From Colwellia sp. C1TZA3 (GTDB lineage: Bacteria; Pseudomonadota; Gammaproteobacteria; Enterobacterales; Alteromonadaceae): a stretch of DNA of 64,000 nucleotides. The notes beneath the pieces were generated by a model. The model ran no database searches. It was not told where the DNA came from and saw nothing but the letters and a program-made list of their open reading frames with translations. Each line of letters begins with the position of its first letter. Position 1 is the first letter of the stretch. This document shows, in pieces, positions 22,385 to 31,677 of this stretch. The stretch covers positions 45,241 to 109,240 of the forward strand of contig NZ_VOLS01000005.1 of the NCBI RefSeq assembly GCF_007954265.1, read 5' to 3'. The translations under genes were made by a program, and so were the position numbers.

Positions 22385-23275
22385 CTAAAAAGAATTAAAG
22401 CGTGAGACAATACCATCAAGTTCAGATAGGTCACTGTAAGATATAACTAATTTCCCTTTACCTTGTTTATTATGATTTATAGCAACATGCGAGCCTAATT
22501 TTTCAGACAAGTTTTGCTCTAATGCCTTGGTATTAGGATCTGCTGGCTTTGTGACTATTTCTTTTGCCGGTTGTTGTAATTTTTTGATTAATACTTCTGT
22601 CTCGCGCACATTTAACTCTTTTGCTACCACAATACGTGCCGTATTAGTTTGAATGTCATTATCTAAGGCTAATAGTGCTCTAGCATGGCCCATTTCGATA
22701 TCGCCATGCTCAAGTAAAGTTTTAACTTCACTGTTAAGATTATTTAAGCGTAATAAGTTACTTACCGCCGTTCTTGATTTACCAACCGCATCAGCAACTT
22801 CTTGATGGGTCAATTCAAATTCAATTAGCAATCGTTCTAATGCGATAGCTTCTTCCATCGCATTTAAGTCTTCACGTTGAATGTTTTCTATTAAAGCAAT
22901 CGCCACTGCAGCTTCATCAGGCACATGCTTTATTAAACAAGGTACGGTATCCAGTGCCGCTATTTGAGCTGCACGCCAGCGGCGCTCACCGGCTATAATT
23001 TCATAACTGTGCTCACTAACTGGCCGAACAATAATAGGCTGAATAATGCCTTGTGATTTAATCGAGTTAGCTAAGTCATCTAAGGCTTCTGCCGACATAT
23101 CTTTGCGCGGTTGATACTTGCCAGGATGCAATTGTTCTATTGGTAAATTCTGTAATTCAGCATTTTTGTTTGGCGTATCTGTTGTATCGCCCACATTACT
23201 GGTTAAATCTGTTGATGGTTTTGTTAATAAGGCATCAAGACCGCGACCTAGACCTCTGCGTTTTGTTTGACTCAT
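22385..23275 (-). CDS. parB: Chromosome-partitioning protein ParB (CTPase)
   Basis: The 296-aa centromere-binding protein. The N-terminal ParB/Srx domain shows GKYQPRK and the CTP-binding GERRWRAAQIA (near 117-127). A helix-turn-helix follows (THQEVADAVGKSRTAVSNLL). The C-terminal dimerisation domain ends with LSELDGIVSRFNSF. The recognised parS sequence is present twice in this window, inside recF. The gene lies 14 nt after parA on the same strand. Confidence 0.97.
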   Translation of the reverse strand: MSQTKRRGLGRGLDALLTKPSTDLTSNVGDTTDTPNKNAELQNLPIEQLHPGKYQPRKDMSAEALDDLANSIKSQGIIQPIIVRPVSEHSYEIIAGERRWRAAQIAALDTVPCLIKHVPDEAAVAIALIENIQREDLNAMEEAIALERLLIEFELTHQEVADAVGKSRTAVSNLLRLNNLNSEVKTLLEHGDIEMGHARALLALDNDIQTNTARIVVAKELNVRETEVLIKKLQQPAKEIVTKPADPNTKALEQNLSEKLGSHVAINHNKQGKGKLVISYSDLSELDGIVSRFNSF

Positions 23276-23289
23276 AATATTCCTTATTA

Positions 23290-24090
23290 TTACTCAGTAG
23301 TGGCTTGCGGTGTAGATGGTTTTTTTTCTTCTGCACGACGTAGTATTTCACCGGCTAAGGCGAGATAAGCTTTTGCACCTGTAGAAGATTTATCATAATA
23401 CATCACTGGGGCACCAAAACTAGGCGCTTCTGCTAGACGGACATTACGTGGAATAACGGTGCGATAAACTTTATCACCGAAGTGACGCTTTAATTGCTCA
23501 GAAACATCATTAGCTAAACGGTTACGAGGGTCATACATAGTACGTAAAATACCTTCAATATGAAGTTTACTATTTACTACTGAGGTTAACTGCGAAATGG
23601 TATCCATTAAAGCAGTTAAACCTTCTAAAGCATAGTACTCACATTGCATCGGCACTAATACTGAATCTGCTGCAGTCATGGCATTAACCGTCAACATATT
23701 TAATGAGGGTGGACAATCGATAATAATATAGTCATAGTCTTTGCTTACTTTTGATAAAGCGTTTTTTAAACGATGTTCTCGAGAATAAACCTCCATCAAT
23801 TTAATTTCTGCCGCCGTTACATCGCTGTTTGCGGCAATAAGATCATAAATACCTGCCGTATTTCTACAAACCACATCTTCGAATGGTCGTTCTTCGATAA
23901 GTAATTCGTAGCAGGTTGCTGGTACTTCGTATTTATCTATACCGCTACCCATAGTAGCGTTACCTTGGGGGTCAAGATCGACCAGTAAAACTCTACGTTT
24001 AGTTGCCGCAAGAGAAGCAGCAAGATTGACCGAAGTTGTCGTTTTACCGACACCACCTTTTTGATTTGCAACCGCAATTATTTTTCCCAC
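23290..24090 (-). CDS. parA: Chromosome-partitioning ATPase ParA (Soj)
   Basis: The 266-aa Walker-type ATPase drives segregation of ParB-bound origins. The deviant Walker A motif KGGVGKTT lies at residues 11-18, the Walker B strand is YIIIDCPPSLNML, and RNVRLAEAPSFG is conserved. The gene follows rsmG by 38 nt, and the set mnmG-rsmG-parA-parB is the common gammaproteobacterial origin arrangement. Confidence 0.97.
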   Translation of the reverse strand: MGKIIAVANQKGGVGKTTTSVNLAASLAATKRRVLLVDLDPQGNATMGSGIDKYEVPATCYELLIEERPFEDVVCRNTAGIYDLIAANSDVTAAEIKLMEVYSREHRLKNALSKVSKDYDYIIIDCPPSLNMLTVNAMTAADSVLVPMQCEYYALEGLTALMDTISQLTSVVNSKLHIEGILRTMYDPRNRLANDVSEQLKRHFGDKVYRTVIPRNVRLAEAPSFGAPVMYYDKSSTGAKAYLALAGEILRRAEEKKPSTPQATTE

Positions 24091-24128
24091 AGGATCCTCA
24101 ATACTTTTCTGCTCAAGTTTATTATTAT

Positions 24129-24755
24129 TTATGATTTAACCAATTCAATCAAATGGCGCTCACCGTCTAACTGAGGCACGGCAATAGCATAACTATTTGC
24201 AACCGCTATATTACTGGGTAATGCCGCTATTTCATCACTCGGGTAAATACCTTTCAATGCTAAAAACCGTCCGTGTTCAACACTCACTAAATGTTCGCAC
24301 CAAGTTACCATGTCAGTTAATGATGAAAATGCTCGACTTAATACACCATCGAAAGGTTGCTCTGGACGATACTGCTCAACACGTGATTTAACGGGTGTAA
24401 CATTATCAAGTTTTAATTGGAAAACCACTTGCCTTAAAAAAGTAATTCTTTTGCCTAGACTGTCTAATAAGACAAAATTACGCTCAGGATATAAAATAGC
24501 CAGCGGTATTCCTGGTAAGCCTGGCCCAGTACCCACATCAATAAAAGATTGACCTTTAAGTAATGGCCCAACCATCAAACTATCCATGATATGTTTGATG
24601 ATCATATCTTTAGGATCGCGTATTGAGGTTAAATTGTAGGCTTTATTCCATTTGTTTAATAATTCAACATATTGGATAAGTAAAGAAATTTGCTCTGTTG
24701 AAACCTCAAGCGAAGTTTCTTTGATCAGAGCAATGAGTTGGTCAGATAATGTCAT
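24129..24755 (-). CDS. rsmG: 16S rRNA (guanine527-N7)-methyltransferase
   Basis: The 208-aa SAM-dependent enzyme methylates G527 of 16S rRNA. The SAM-binding loop is [17 protein letters not shown] (near 67-83), and [20 protein letters not shown] is the conserved N-terminal block. It lies 30 nt after mnmG, as in E. coli gidA-gidB. Confidence 0.97.
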   Translation of the reverse strand: MTLSDQLIALIKETSLEVSTEQISLLIQYVELLNKWNKAYNLTSIRDPKDMIIKHIMDSLMVGPLLKGQSFIDVGTGPGLPGIPLAILYPERNFVLLDSLGKRITFLRQVVFQLKLDNVTPVKSRVEQYRPEQPFDGVLSRAFSSLTDMVTWCEHLVSVEHGRFLALKGIYPSDEIAALPSNIAVANSYAIAVPQLDGERHLIELVKS

Positions 24756-24785
24756 AAGGTGGCATCTTTCGTTTATGCTGACTAT

Positions 24786-26675
24786 TTAAGCGCTTTTGCG
24801 TAATAAGCCATGTTTTTTCAGATAAACTAATAATAACGAAATTGCCGCTGGAGTAATACCAGAAATGCGCGATGCTTTACCAATAGTTTCAGGACGAGCG
24901 TCTGAGAGCTTCGCAACAACCTCATTTGACAAGCCTGATATTTGGCTAAAATCATAGTCTACGGGGATCAAAGTGTTTTCGTGACGCTTCTTTTTCGCTA
25001 TTTCATCAAGCTGTCGGTCAATATAACCGGCATATTTTATTTGAATTTCAATTTGTTCAGCCGCTTGTTTATCTGCGAGTTTAGGCCCTAGACCTTCAAT
25101 CGCGACTAGATCGTCGTATTTAACTTCTGGACGTCGAAGTAGATCTTCTAGACTGTTTTCACGACTTAAGGGCGTTTTCAATAAACTATTGACTTGCTCA
25201 ACAGCTGGATGATCCTTTTGTAACCAAGTTGAACGCAAACGTTGACGTTCAAGCTCAACATTCTCCATTTTCTCATTAAATCGCTGCCAACGTTGATCAT
25301 CAACCAAACCTAAAGCACGACCTTTTTCCGTTAAACGAATATCAGCATTATCTTCACGCAATAATAAACGGTACTCAGCACGAGAAGTAAACATACGATA
25401 AGGTTCTTTGGTGCCTAAAGTGGCTAAGTCATCAATAAGAACACCCATGTAAGCTTGATCTCTAGTTAACACTAGCTCTTCTTTACCTTGTACTCTTGCC
25501 GCGGCATTAGTCGCTGCAACAAGCCCTTGAGCGCCAGCTTCTTCATAACCAGTAGTACCATTAATTTGGCCAGCAAAATAAAGGTTTTCAACAAATTTAC
25601 TTTCTAGCGTTTGTTTTAGATCGCGCGGATCGAAAAAGTCATATTCAATAGCATAACCTGGACGAGTTATATGGGCGTTTTCAAAACCTTTGATCGATCT
25701 AACTAGATCCATCTGAACATCAAATGGCAGACTAGTAGAAATACCATTAGGATAAATTTCATGGGTATTTAACCCTTCAGGCTCGACAAATATTTGATGA
25801 CTGTCTTTATCGGCAAAACGATGTATTTTATCTTCAATTGATGGGCAATAACGAGGTCCAACACCTTCAATAACACCAGTATACATGGGGGAACGGTCTA
25901 GGCCAGATCTAATAATATCATGAGTTTTCTGATTGGTATGGGTAATAAAACATGAAACTTGTCTTGGATGATCGTCTTCTGAGCCCATATAAGAAAAAGT
26001 TGGTCGAGGATCATCACCTGGCTGTTCTGCCATTACAGAAAAATCAAGGGTTCTGCCGTCTAAGCGTGGTGGTGTTCCTGTTTTTAAACGATCAATTCTA
26101 AATGGCATATCACGTAAACGAGCAGCAAGATTTACACTAGCAGGATCACCGGCTCTACCGCCTTGATAATTGTTCAGACCAATGTGGATCTGACCCGCTA
26201 GGAAAGTACCCACCGTCAAGACAACGCTTTTCGCTTTAAATTTCAAACCCATTTGCGTAGAAACACCCACGATCTTATTATTTTCTAAAATAAGATCATC
26301 ACAAGGCTGTTGAAATATTGTTAAATTTTCTTGATTTTCTAAATAGTTACGAACAAAGTTTCGATACAAATTCCGATCTGCTTGTATCCGAGTTGCTCGT
26401 ACCGCTGGACCTTTGCTGGCATTTAGGGTTCTAAATTGGATCGCTGCATGGTCAGCTGCTGTAGCCATTATGCCACCTAGAGCGTCAATTTCTTTAACCA
26501 AATGACCTTTGCCAATGCCGCCTATCGCTGGGTTACATGACATTTGACCAAGGGTGTCAATGTTGTGAGTCAACAATAATGTTTTACAGCCCATGCGAGC
26601 TGCTGCAAGTGACGCTTCTGTTCCAGCATGACCGCCACCAACAACAATTACGTCATAAGACTCTTGATACCACAT
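24786..26675 (-). CDS. mnmG: tRNA uridine-5-carboxymethylaminomethyl(34) synthesis enzyme, FAD subunit
   Basis: The 629-aa FAD/NADH enzyme works with MnmE to form cmnm5U34 in tRNA anticodons. The dinucleotide-binding motif [11 protein letters not shown] lies at residues 10-20. [15 protein letters not shown] and the C-terminal helical domain are conserved, and the length equals E. coli GidA. It is the first gene left of oriC and is transcribed away from it. Its partner mnmE lies 3 kb away, across oriC. Confidence 0.98.
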   Translation of the reverse strand: MWYQESYDVIVVGGGHAGTEASLAAARMGCKTLLLTHNIDTLGQMSCNPAIGGIGKGHLVKEIDALGGIMATAADHAAIQFRTLNASKGPAVRATRIQADRNLYRNFVRNYLENQENLTIFQQPCDDLILENNKIVGVSTQMGLKFKAKSVVLTVGTFLAGQIHIGLNNYQGGRAGDPASVNLAARLRDMPFRIDRLKTGTPPRLDGRTLDFSVMAEQPGDDPRPTFSYMGSEDDHPRQVSCFITHTNQKTHDIIRSGLDRSPMYTGVIEGVGPRYCPSIEDKIHRFADKDSHQIFVEPEGLNTHEIYPNGISTSLPFDVQMDLVRSIKGFENAHITRPGYAIEYDFFDPRDLKQTLESKFVENLYFAGQINGTTGYEEAGAQGLVAATNAAARVQGKEELVLTRDQAYMGVLIDDLATLGTKEPYRMFTSRAEYRLLLREDNADIRLTEKGRALGLVDDQRWQRFNEKMENVELERQRLRSTWLQKDHPAVEQVNSLLKTPLSRENSLEDLLRRPEVKYDDLVAIEGLGPKLADKQAAEQIEIQIKYAGYIDRQLDEIAKKKRHENTLIPVDYDFSQISGLSNEVVAKLSDARPETIGKASRISGITPAAISLLLVYLKKHGLLRKSA

Positions 26676-27086
26676 AAATTACTGACCTTTGTTTATTTGC
26701 TATTTAATTTTTAAGAGCGACATTTTAGCGCCTTTTTGGCTTCATGGGAATGATCTAATTTAGGAAAAGATCTAAGCTTGATCCTTAAGTAATATATAAA
26801 GATCTCTTTAAAGATCTTATTATTATTACTTATTAAGATCATTATTTTCTGTTGATAAGTCACTTTTATTTATAGAAAACAATATATTAATAGTCATGTA
26901 TTGTTGTGATCAAGCTTTGATCAAGTACGTTATAAGCTCTGATCAAAACGGCTACTTATCCACAGGCGAATTAAAGTTAATTTCTATACACTGAATAATA
27001 ATAGAAAATTAATAGCTTTTACCCAGAGTTATCCACAATGGGGTTTTTATTAGGTTGTAACTGTTAATAACTTATGGGTAAGTTGG
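26676..27086. other. oriC: Chromosomal replication origin, oriC
   Basis: The gap between mnmG and mioC has the E. coli-type layout. On the mnmG side, 26752-26944 contains nine GATC Dam sites in 193 bp. Four of them begin GATCT-type AT-rich 13-mers (26752, 26769, 26801, 26813), a likely unwinding element. Perfect DnaA boxes TTATCCACA lie at 26956-26964 and 27029-27037. A near-consensus box TGTTGATAA (minus orientation) lies at 26850-26858. The two parS sites and dnaA-gyrB are within 12 kb. Replication start is inferred from the layout. Confidence 0.93.
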
Positions 27087-27530
27087 TTATAAATGATCTT
27101 TATTTTCATTTAACCAAATTTGAGATCGTTCTTCTGGATCGATATCTTGACTCATATCTAATGTGATCAAAGGTAGTATTTCATTGCAACCTTTTGATAA
27201 TAAAAGCTTATTGATACTTTTTGCTGCGTAGCAAAAAGTATCGTAATTTGAGTCACCGAGACCGATCGTTAGAAATTTAACTGAGGATAGATCTTGATCG
27301 CTATTTTTAAGATCTGTTACGAATTTTTGAATATTATCGGGATAATCACCAGCACCATGGGTTGAGGTGCAAATTAACCAAATTTGTTTTTTGTTTAATA
27401 TTTGTGCAAAATTAGGTTGGAAATGCAGTTCAACTTGATGGCCGAGTGCGGTTAATGTTTCTTCACAGGCCTCAGCGACATATTCTGAGCCGCCTAACAT
27501 ACTGCCAACAATGACTTGAAATGAGCTCAT
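27087..27530 (-). CDS. mioC: Flavodoxin-like protein MioC
   Basis: The 147-aa FMN-binding flavodoxin-like protein. The phosphate loop region is GSMLGGSEYVAE (8-19), and the FMN-contact loop is STHGAGDYPDNIQKF. E. coli MioC has been linked to biotin synthase electron transfer. The gene directs transcription into oriC, as in E. coli. It is a single gene with no co-directional neighbour. Confidence 0.93.
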   Translation of the reverse strand: MSSFQVIVGSMLGGSEYVAEACEETLTALGHQVELHFQPNFAQILNKKQIWLICTSTHGAGDYPDNIQKFVTDLKNSDQDLSSVKFLTIGLGDSNYDTFCYAAKSINKLLLSKGCNEILPLITLDMSQDIDPEERSQIWLNENKDHL

Positions 27531-27681
27531 TTACTGTTCCTATTAAATTATTTTATGTTGTTTTAGGTTAAATTTTTTATACATTATAAGGTTACAAGCA
27601 ACACATTATTACAATTGAAAAAACATTGAAATATCAAAATAGTTATTCTTAATTAAATGTAAAATTTGCTTTGGAATAAAG

Positions 27682-28209
27682 ATGAATAGATTAATGAATC
27701 ACTTAATTATTGCGCTGATGATACTCCCTATCACATTTATCAGCACGGCTTTCTCGTCAGAAAATGTACTCGATATCGACAGTTATAACAAAGAATTGAG
27801 AACGGCTATTGGGTTATATAAAGTTAATAATTACAATGAGGCTTTATTTAAGCTTGAAATATTTGCTAAAAGAGGTGACAAAACATCGCAATATATCGTT
27901 GGTACAATGTATTTAAACGCACAAGGTACAAAACAAGATTTAATTAAAAGTTACGGTTGGCTTACTGTTGCTAATGAACAAAAAACTCAAGCATGGGAAC
28001 TTCCATTAACAATGCTCCAAGATAAATTACCTGCTGATTACTTAGAAAAATTAGCACTCGAAGGTCAAAAATATATTAAGTTATATGGTGCTAAAAGTCA
28101 GCGCTTAAAATGTAAAAATGTGAAAAAATTGGGCTCTAAGCAGCCATCGCATAGGTGTAATAAAATTGAGATTGTTAATGGATATTATTTTGTTGATGAT
28201 CTAGATTAA
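27682..28209 (+). CDS. Secreted Sel1-like repeat protein
   Basis: The 175-aa protein starts with a signal peptide (LIIALMILPITFISTAFS, about 8-25). A single Sel1/TPR-like unit follows (GDKTSQYIVGTMYLNAQGTK, then SYGWLTVANEQ), so it probably acts in protein-protein contacts in the periplasm. The C-terminal part is lysine-rich and carries two Cys. The specific role is not known. It is next to mioC and divergent from it. A small hairpin (TAACC with GGTTA, about 28243-28256) follows the stop. Confidence 0.75.
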   Translation: MNRLMNHLIIALMILPITFISTAFSSENVLDIDSYNKELRTAIGLYKVNNYNEALFKLEIFAKRGDKTSQYIVGTMYLNAQGTKQDLIKSYGWLTVANEQKTQAWELPLTMLQDKLPADYLEKLALEGQKYIKLYGAKSQRLKCKNVKKLGSKQPSHRCNKIEIVNGYYFVDDLD

Positions 28210-28268
28210 ACCCAATCATTACTGCTAATCGCTTTAGATAATTAACCTTTGGGTTATTATCGGTGTTA

Positions 28269-28425
28269 TACCAGTTCCATTAAGTTTGTGATCTTGTTGT
28301 GCGCAGGAAAAATGGCTGAAGGTAAGGCGCTCGATTGAGCAATAGCTGGCTATTGGGATTGAGAGCAACACAGCCTTGAGCTATTTTAACTAGTACAAGT
28401 GAGCAATAACTTAATGGAATTGGTA
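28269..28425 (-). mobile_element. 157-bp MITE, family A, copy 3
   Basis: This is the reverse orientation of copy 1, starting TACC and ending GGTA, exactly 157 bp. It is flanked by TTA on both sides (28266-28268 and 28426-28428). It differs from copies 1 and 2 mainly in a short run where they read TAATTCAAGG. Confidence 0.88.
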
Positions 28426-28644
28426 TTAGATTGCTCATAAAGTGCATAAACAAGGTACTTGGCATTTAACGTGGTTTTAATGGTTGTTTTAGACATTATC
28501 TTGTGATGGTCGGTTAGTATTTGCTTGAATCTGGTGTTTTTACTGCTTGTCCAGAAAATTTTCCAGCAAATATTTATAACGCTTTATTATTATTGCTGCC
28601 TACCGTAAACCCTAAGGGGGAATCAACGATAGGCATTTATATAA

Positions 28645-28852
28645 TACCAATCTCATTAATTATCTGATCATTTCACCTGGTTAAAACAACCCACTACGGC
28701 GTTATTTATTTACTCATTATCGCTGCATGGATGCCGCTTATTAGACAATGCAGGCACCTAGTGTCCTGAATAACGGTTTATTAAAATAAATGCCTTGTAT
28801 TTGGCTTTTCCCTCTGCATATAAAGTAAACCAGATAATTAGTGAAACTGCTC
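28645..28852. mobile_element. 208-bp relative of the B elements
   Basis: It starts TACCAATCTCATTAATTATC and ends in a diverged inverted copy (about 16 of 20 inner positions match). It is flanked by TAA on both sides (28642-28644 and 28853-28855). Its interior keeps B-like words such as CACTACGGCGTTAT and TGCCTTGTATTT but is longer. It lies in a cluster with A copy 3 and B copy 2. Confidence 0.65.
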
Positions 28853-28864
28853 TAAGTGTTGTTA

Positions 28865-29024
28865 TACCAAGTTGATTAATTACCTGCTCATTTTTAATGG
28901 TTAAAATGAATAACTACAGCGTTATAAAATTTATAAGGTGAATAACTACTGACTAAGTTTTATGCCTTGTATTTATCTATTTTTCCTCATGAAAAAGTAG
29001 ATCACTTAATTAATTAAATTGGTA
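28865..29024 (+). mobile_element. 160-bp MITE, family B, copy 2
   Basis: It starts TACC, ends GGTA, is exactly 160 bp and is flanked by TTA on both sides (28862-28864 and 29025-29027). This uninterrupted copy shows the empty form of the site at which an A element entered B copy 1. Confidence 0.9.
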
Positions 29025-29045
29025 TTACAGTGATTGGTATTTAAT

Positions 29046-29546
29046 TTATAATGTGCGATTTACTCTAATCCTGCGTTTAGTACCAACTTTTTTAAGTTTA
29101 AAACTATTCATGATCCCTCTTGTTATTATTATAGCGTCCCCCTCAGAGAACTTTGCTCGTCTATCTCCCCCTTTTTCTATCCAAATTTGACCATTTTCTA
29201 ATTCAATTTCCCATTTTTTGTGTAAATTTTTTCTTGCAGATTTAACAATAGAGGTCATTTCATCAAATTTACGTTCTTTGTTTGAATACCGATGAGCCTG
29301 ACCAAAAGATGAAATTAGCTGCTCTTTATCTTGAATTTCTGTTGTTTTTGGTTCGCTTACTACAGTGATATCGCCAGCAATTTTTGTTGAATTTTTATCA
29401 ATGTAAGCATCAAAACATTGAAGTCTTTGCTTTTCACTTTTCATATTGGCACATTGTACTAAATCAGGCGTTAAATTAGCAGCTGTGACAAAGTTACTGA
29501 TGACTCCAACAATAGCAACTAAAATAATTATTTTTATAAGTTTCAT
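29046..29546 (-). CDS. Small secreted protein of unknown function
   Basis: The 166-aa protein has an N-terminal signal peptide (IIILVAIVGVISNFVTA). A CANMKSEKQRLQCFDAYID block follows; the Cys pair with RLxCFD recurs in several small periplasmic proteins. The C-terminal part is a basic beta-rich segment (ENGQIWIEKGGDRRAKFSEG). No catalytic motif was seen and no function is proposed. It lies between B copy 2 and mnmE, the latter on the same strand, but 128 bp separate them. Confidence 0.75.
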   Translation of the reverse strand: MKLIKIIILVAIVGVISNFVTAANLTPDLVQCANMKSEKQRLQCFDAYIDKNSTKIAGDITVVSEPKTTEIQDKEQLISSFGQAHRYSNKERKFDEMTSIVKSARKNLHKKWEIELENGQIWIEKGGDRRAKFSEGDAIIITRGIMNSFKLKKVGTKRRIRVNRTL

Positions 29547-29674
29547 TTTTTCTCTCCCTTTCTTGTAATAAAAAGTGTTTGATTTTTGCTAAATCAATTG
29601 ATAAGTATAAAGTTTATTTCAAAAGATGGTGCTAAATTATTTAGAGTTAATTTAGCACCATCTTAGTTATTGTC

Positions 29675-31060
29675 TTATTTACCAATACAAAATGATGAAA
29701 ATATTTCACTTAATAAATCATCATTGGTGAATTCACCAGTGATTTTGTTGAGCTCTTGTTGGCAAAAACGTAGTTCTTCAGCCAGAATTTCACCAGCGAC
29801 ATAAGATTGAAGTTGCTCTAAGCCTATTATTAGATGTTGGTGGGCTTGTTCAAGAGCAACTAAGTGACGCCGTCTGGCCATAAAGCCCCCTTCAGTACTA
29901 CCCTGATAGCCCATGATATGTTTAAGGTGCTCAGTTAGCTCTGAAACGCCTGCACCTGTTTTAGCAGACAAGGTTATTGTCGGGGTTGTGTTGAGTTCGC
30001 TGTAACCGGTTTTTGCTTGGCTAATATCAGCTTTGTTTCTGATAATAGTTAAGCCGATATTAGTGGGTAATTTTTCAAAAAACTCTGGCCAAGCTGCTTT
30101 TAAATCGTCGGTTTTATCTTGTGCAGAATCAACCATAAGTAAAACGCGGTCTGCTTGTTTGATCTCTTGCCACGCCCGCTCAATGCCTATTTTTTCTACT
30201 TCATCGACACTCTCTCTTAATCCTGCGGTATCAATAATATGCAGTGGCATACCGTCAATATGGATTTGTTCAGATAATACGTCACGGGTAGTGCCTTCAA
30301 TGTCAGTGACTATGGCGCTTTCTTTACCGCTAAGGGCATTAAGTAAGCTCGATTTACCTGCGTTTGGTCTTCCAGCAATAACAACCCGCATGCCTTCACG
30401 AATAATACTACCTTGTTGTGCTTTATTTTTTACTTCTGTTACTTGACTAATAATGGCTTTTAAGTCGTTAACCACTTTTTCGTCCGCGAGAAAATCGATT
30501 TCTTCTTCTGGAAAATCAATCGCGGCTTCTACATACATGCGTAAATGTATGGTGTCGTTCACCATTTGATGGACAAGTTTAGAAAAATCGCCTTGTAACG
30601 AATGTAAAGCACAGCGAGCTGCTTGTTCTGAGCTTGAGTTAATCAAATCTGCTATGGCTTCTGCTTGGGTTAAATCAAGTTTATCATTAAGAAATGCTTG
30701 CTCACTAAACTCACCAGGTCCGGCCATACGCACCTTAGGCAGGGTTAAAATCTCTTTAAGTAACATATCTAAGATAACGGGGCCACCATGGCCTTGTAGC
30801 TCCAAAATATCTTCACCGGTAAAGGAATTAGGGCCTTTAAAATAAAGTGCTATGCCTTGGTCTAGTGCTTGGCCTTTATGATCTTTAAAAGTTAAATATT
30901 CAGCTTTACGTAATTCAGGTACTTTGCCTAAAATAGCTTGAGCGACATTTTTAACTTCAGGCCCTGAAACTCTAATAATACCAACACCACCTCTGCCTGG
31001 CGCTGTAGCCTGTGCTGCTATGGTTTCTTTTTGGCCTGATGTAAAAGCTAGGTCGGTCAT
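29675..31060 (-). CDS. mnmE: tRNA modification GTPase MnmE
   Basis: The 461-aa GTPase is the partner of MnmG in U34 modification. The N-terminal folate-binding domain contains [13 protein letters not shown]. The G domain has [16 protein letters not shown] (near 222-237), the DTAG switch and NKAD. The protein ends with the invariant CIGK whose Cys is needed for activity. It follows yidC at a distance, as in the rpmH-rnpA-yidD-yidC-mnmE order; here a 617-bp gap with an element separates yidC from mnmE. Confidence 0.98.
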   Translation of the reverse strand: MTDLAFTSGQKETIAAQATAPGRGGVGIIRVSGPEVKNVAQAILGKVPELRKAEYLTFKDHKGQALDQGIALYFKGPNSFTGEDILELQGHGGPVILDMLLKEILTLPKVRMAGPGEFSEQAFLNDKLDLTQAEAIADLINSSSEQAARCALHSLQGDFSKLVHQMVNDTIHLRMYVEAAIDFPEEEIDFLADEKVVNDLKAIISQVTEVKNKAQQGSIIREGMRVVIAGRPNAGKSSLLNALSGKESAIVTDIEGTTRDVLSEQIHIDGMPLHIIDTAGLRESVDEVEKIGIERAWQEIKQADRVLLMVDSAQDKTDDLKAAWPEFFEKLPTNIGLTIIRNKADISQAKTGYSELNTTPTITLSAKTGAGVSELTEHLKHIMGYQGSTEGGFMARRRHLVALEQAHQHLIIGLEQLQSYVAGEILAEELRFCQQELNKITGEFTNDDLLSEIFSSFCIGK

Positions 31061-31383
31061 GTTGGGTTCTCAGTTAACGGTTAAGGCTTTAATTGGCGAC
31101 ATTATAAAGCGTTAATGACTTGCTGCAAATGTGTACTGAGCTATTGTTTAATTTATTAATGCTTTACATGGTAAAAGCTCGTGATATAAGCCGTGGTATA
31201 AGTGCACAGTCTCTAATTAATTTTTTTATCTTTGTAGTATTTCAATTCCTGTAATTGGCACGACTGATTATCGGTGCTTTATTTTTTACAGGGAGAAAAA
31301 CACCAAAAATAAGGCGGGATAACTAACTATATTAAGCCAATTATATTAAAAACAGTTAAGATCATGTCGAGTGTTGTAACTTA

Positions 31384-31541
31384 TACCAGTTCCATTAAGC
31401 AAGTGATCACTTTTTTCATGAGAAAAAAAGGATAAATACAAGCCATAAAATTTAGTCAGTCGTTATTCACCTTATAAATTTTATAACGCTGTAATTATTC
31501 ATTTTAACCACTAAAAATGGATGATCTTTAGCTAAATAGTA
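31384..31541 (-). mobile_element. Decayed family B element
   Basis: It starts TACC after TTA (31381-31383). Its first 20 bp resemble an A-type end, while the interior is a reverse-oriented B (ATAAATTTTATAACGCTG). The right end has drifted, so its limit near 31541 is approximate. It lies in the 617-bp mnmE-yidC gap, where nothing else but the yidC terminator was recognised. Confidence 0.7.
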
Positions 31542-31633
31542 CTTTTAAAAATCAAAGTATTAACTATATTTCTGGTTAATTTTTCTCAGAAAAACAGTTA
31601 ATTACATCCCAATATACTATAAATTATGGGCAT

Positions 31634-31660
31634 AAAAAAAGGTAGCCTGAGCTACCTTTT
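31634..31660 (-). terminator. Terminator of the rnpA-yidD-yidC operon
   Basis: AAAAGGTAGC (31637-31646) pairs with GCTACCTTTT (31651-31660) around CTGA. The minus strand continues with T residues. It lies 18 nt after the yidC stop, so mnmE is not expected to depend on read-through from yidC. Confidence 0.88.
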
Positions 31661-31677
31661 TAGTCGATAAAACAATG

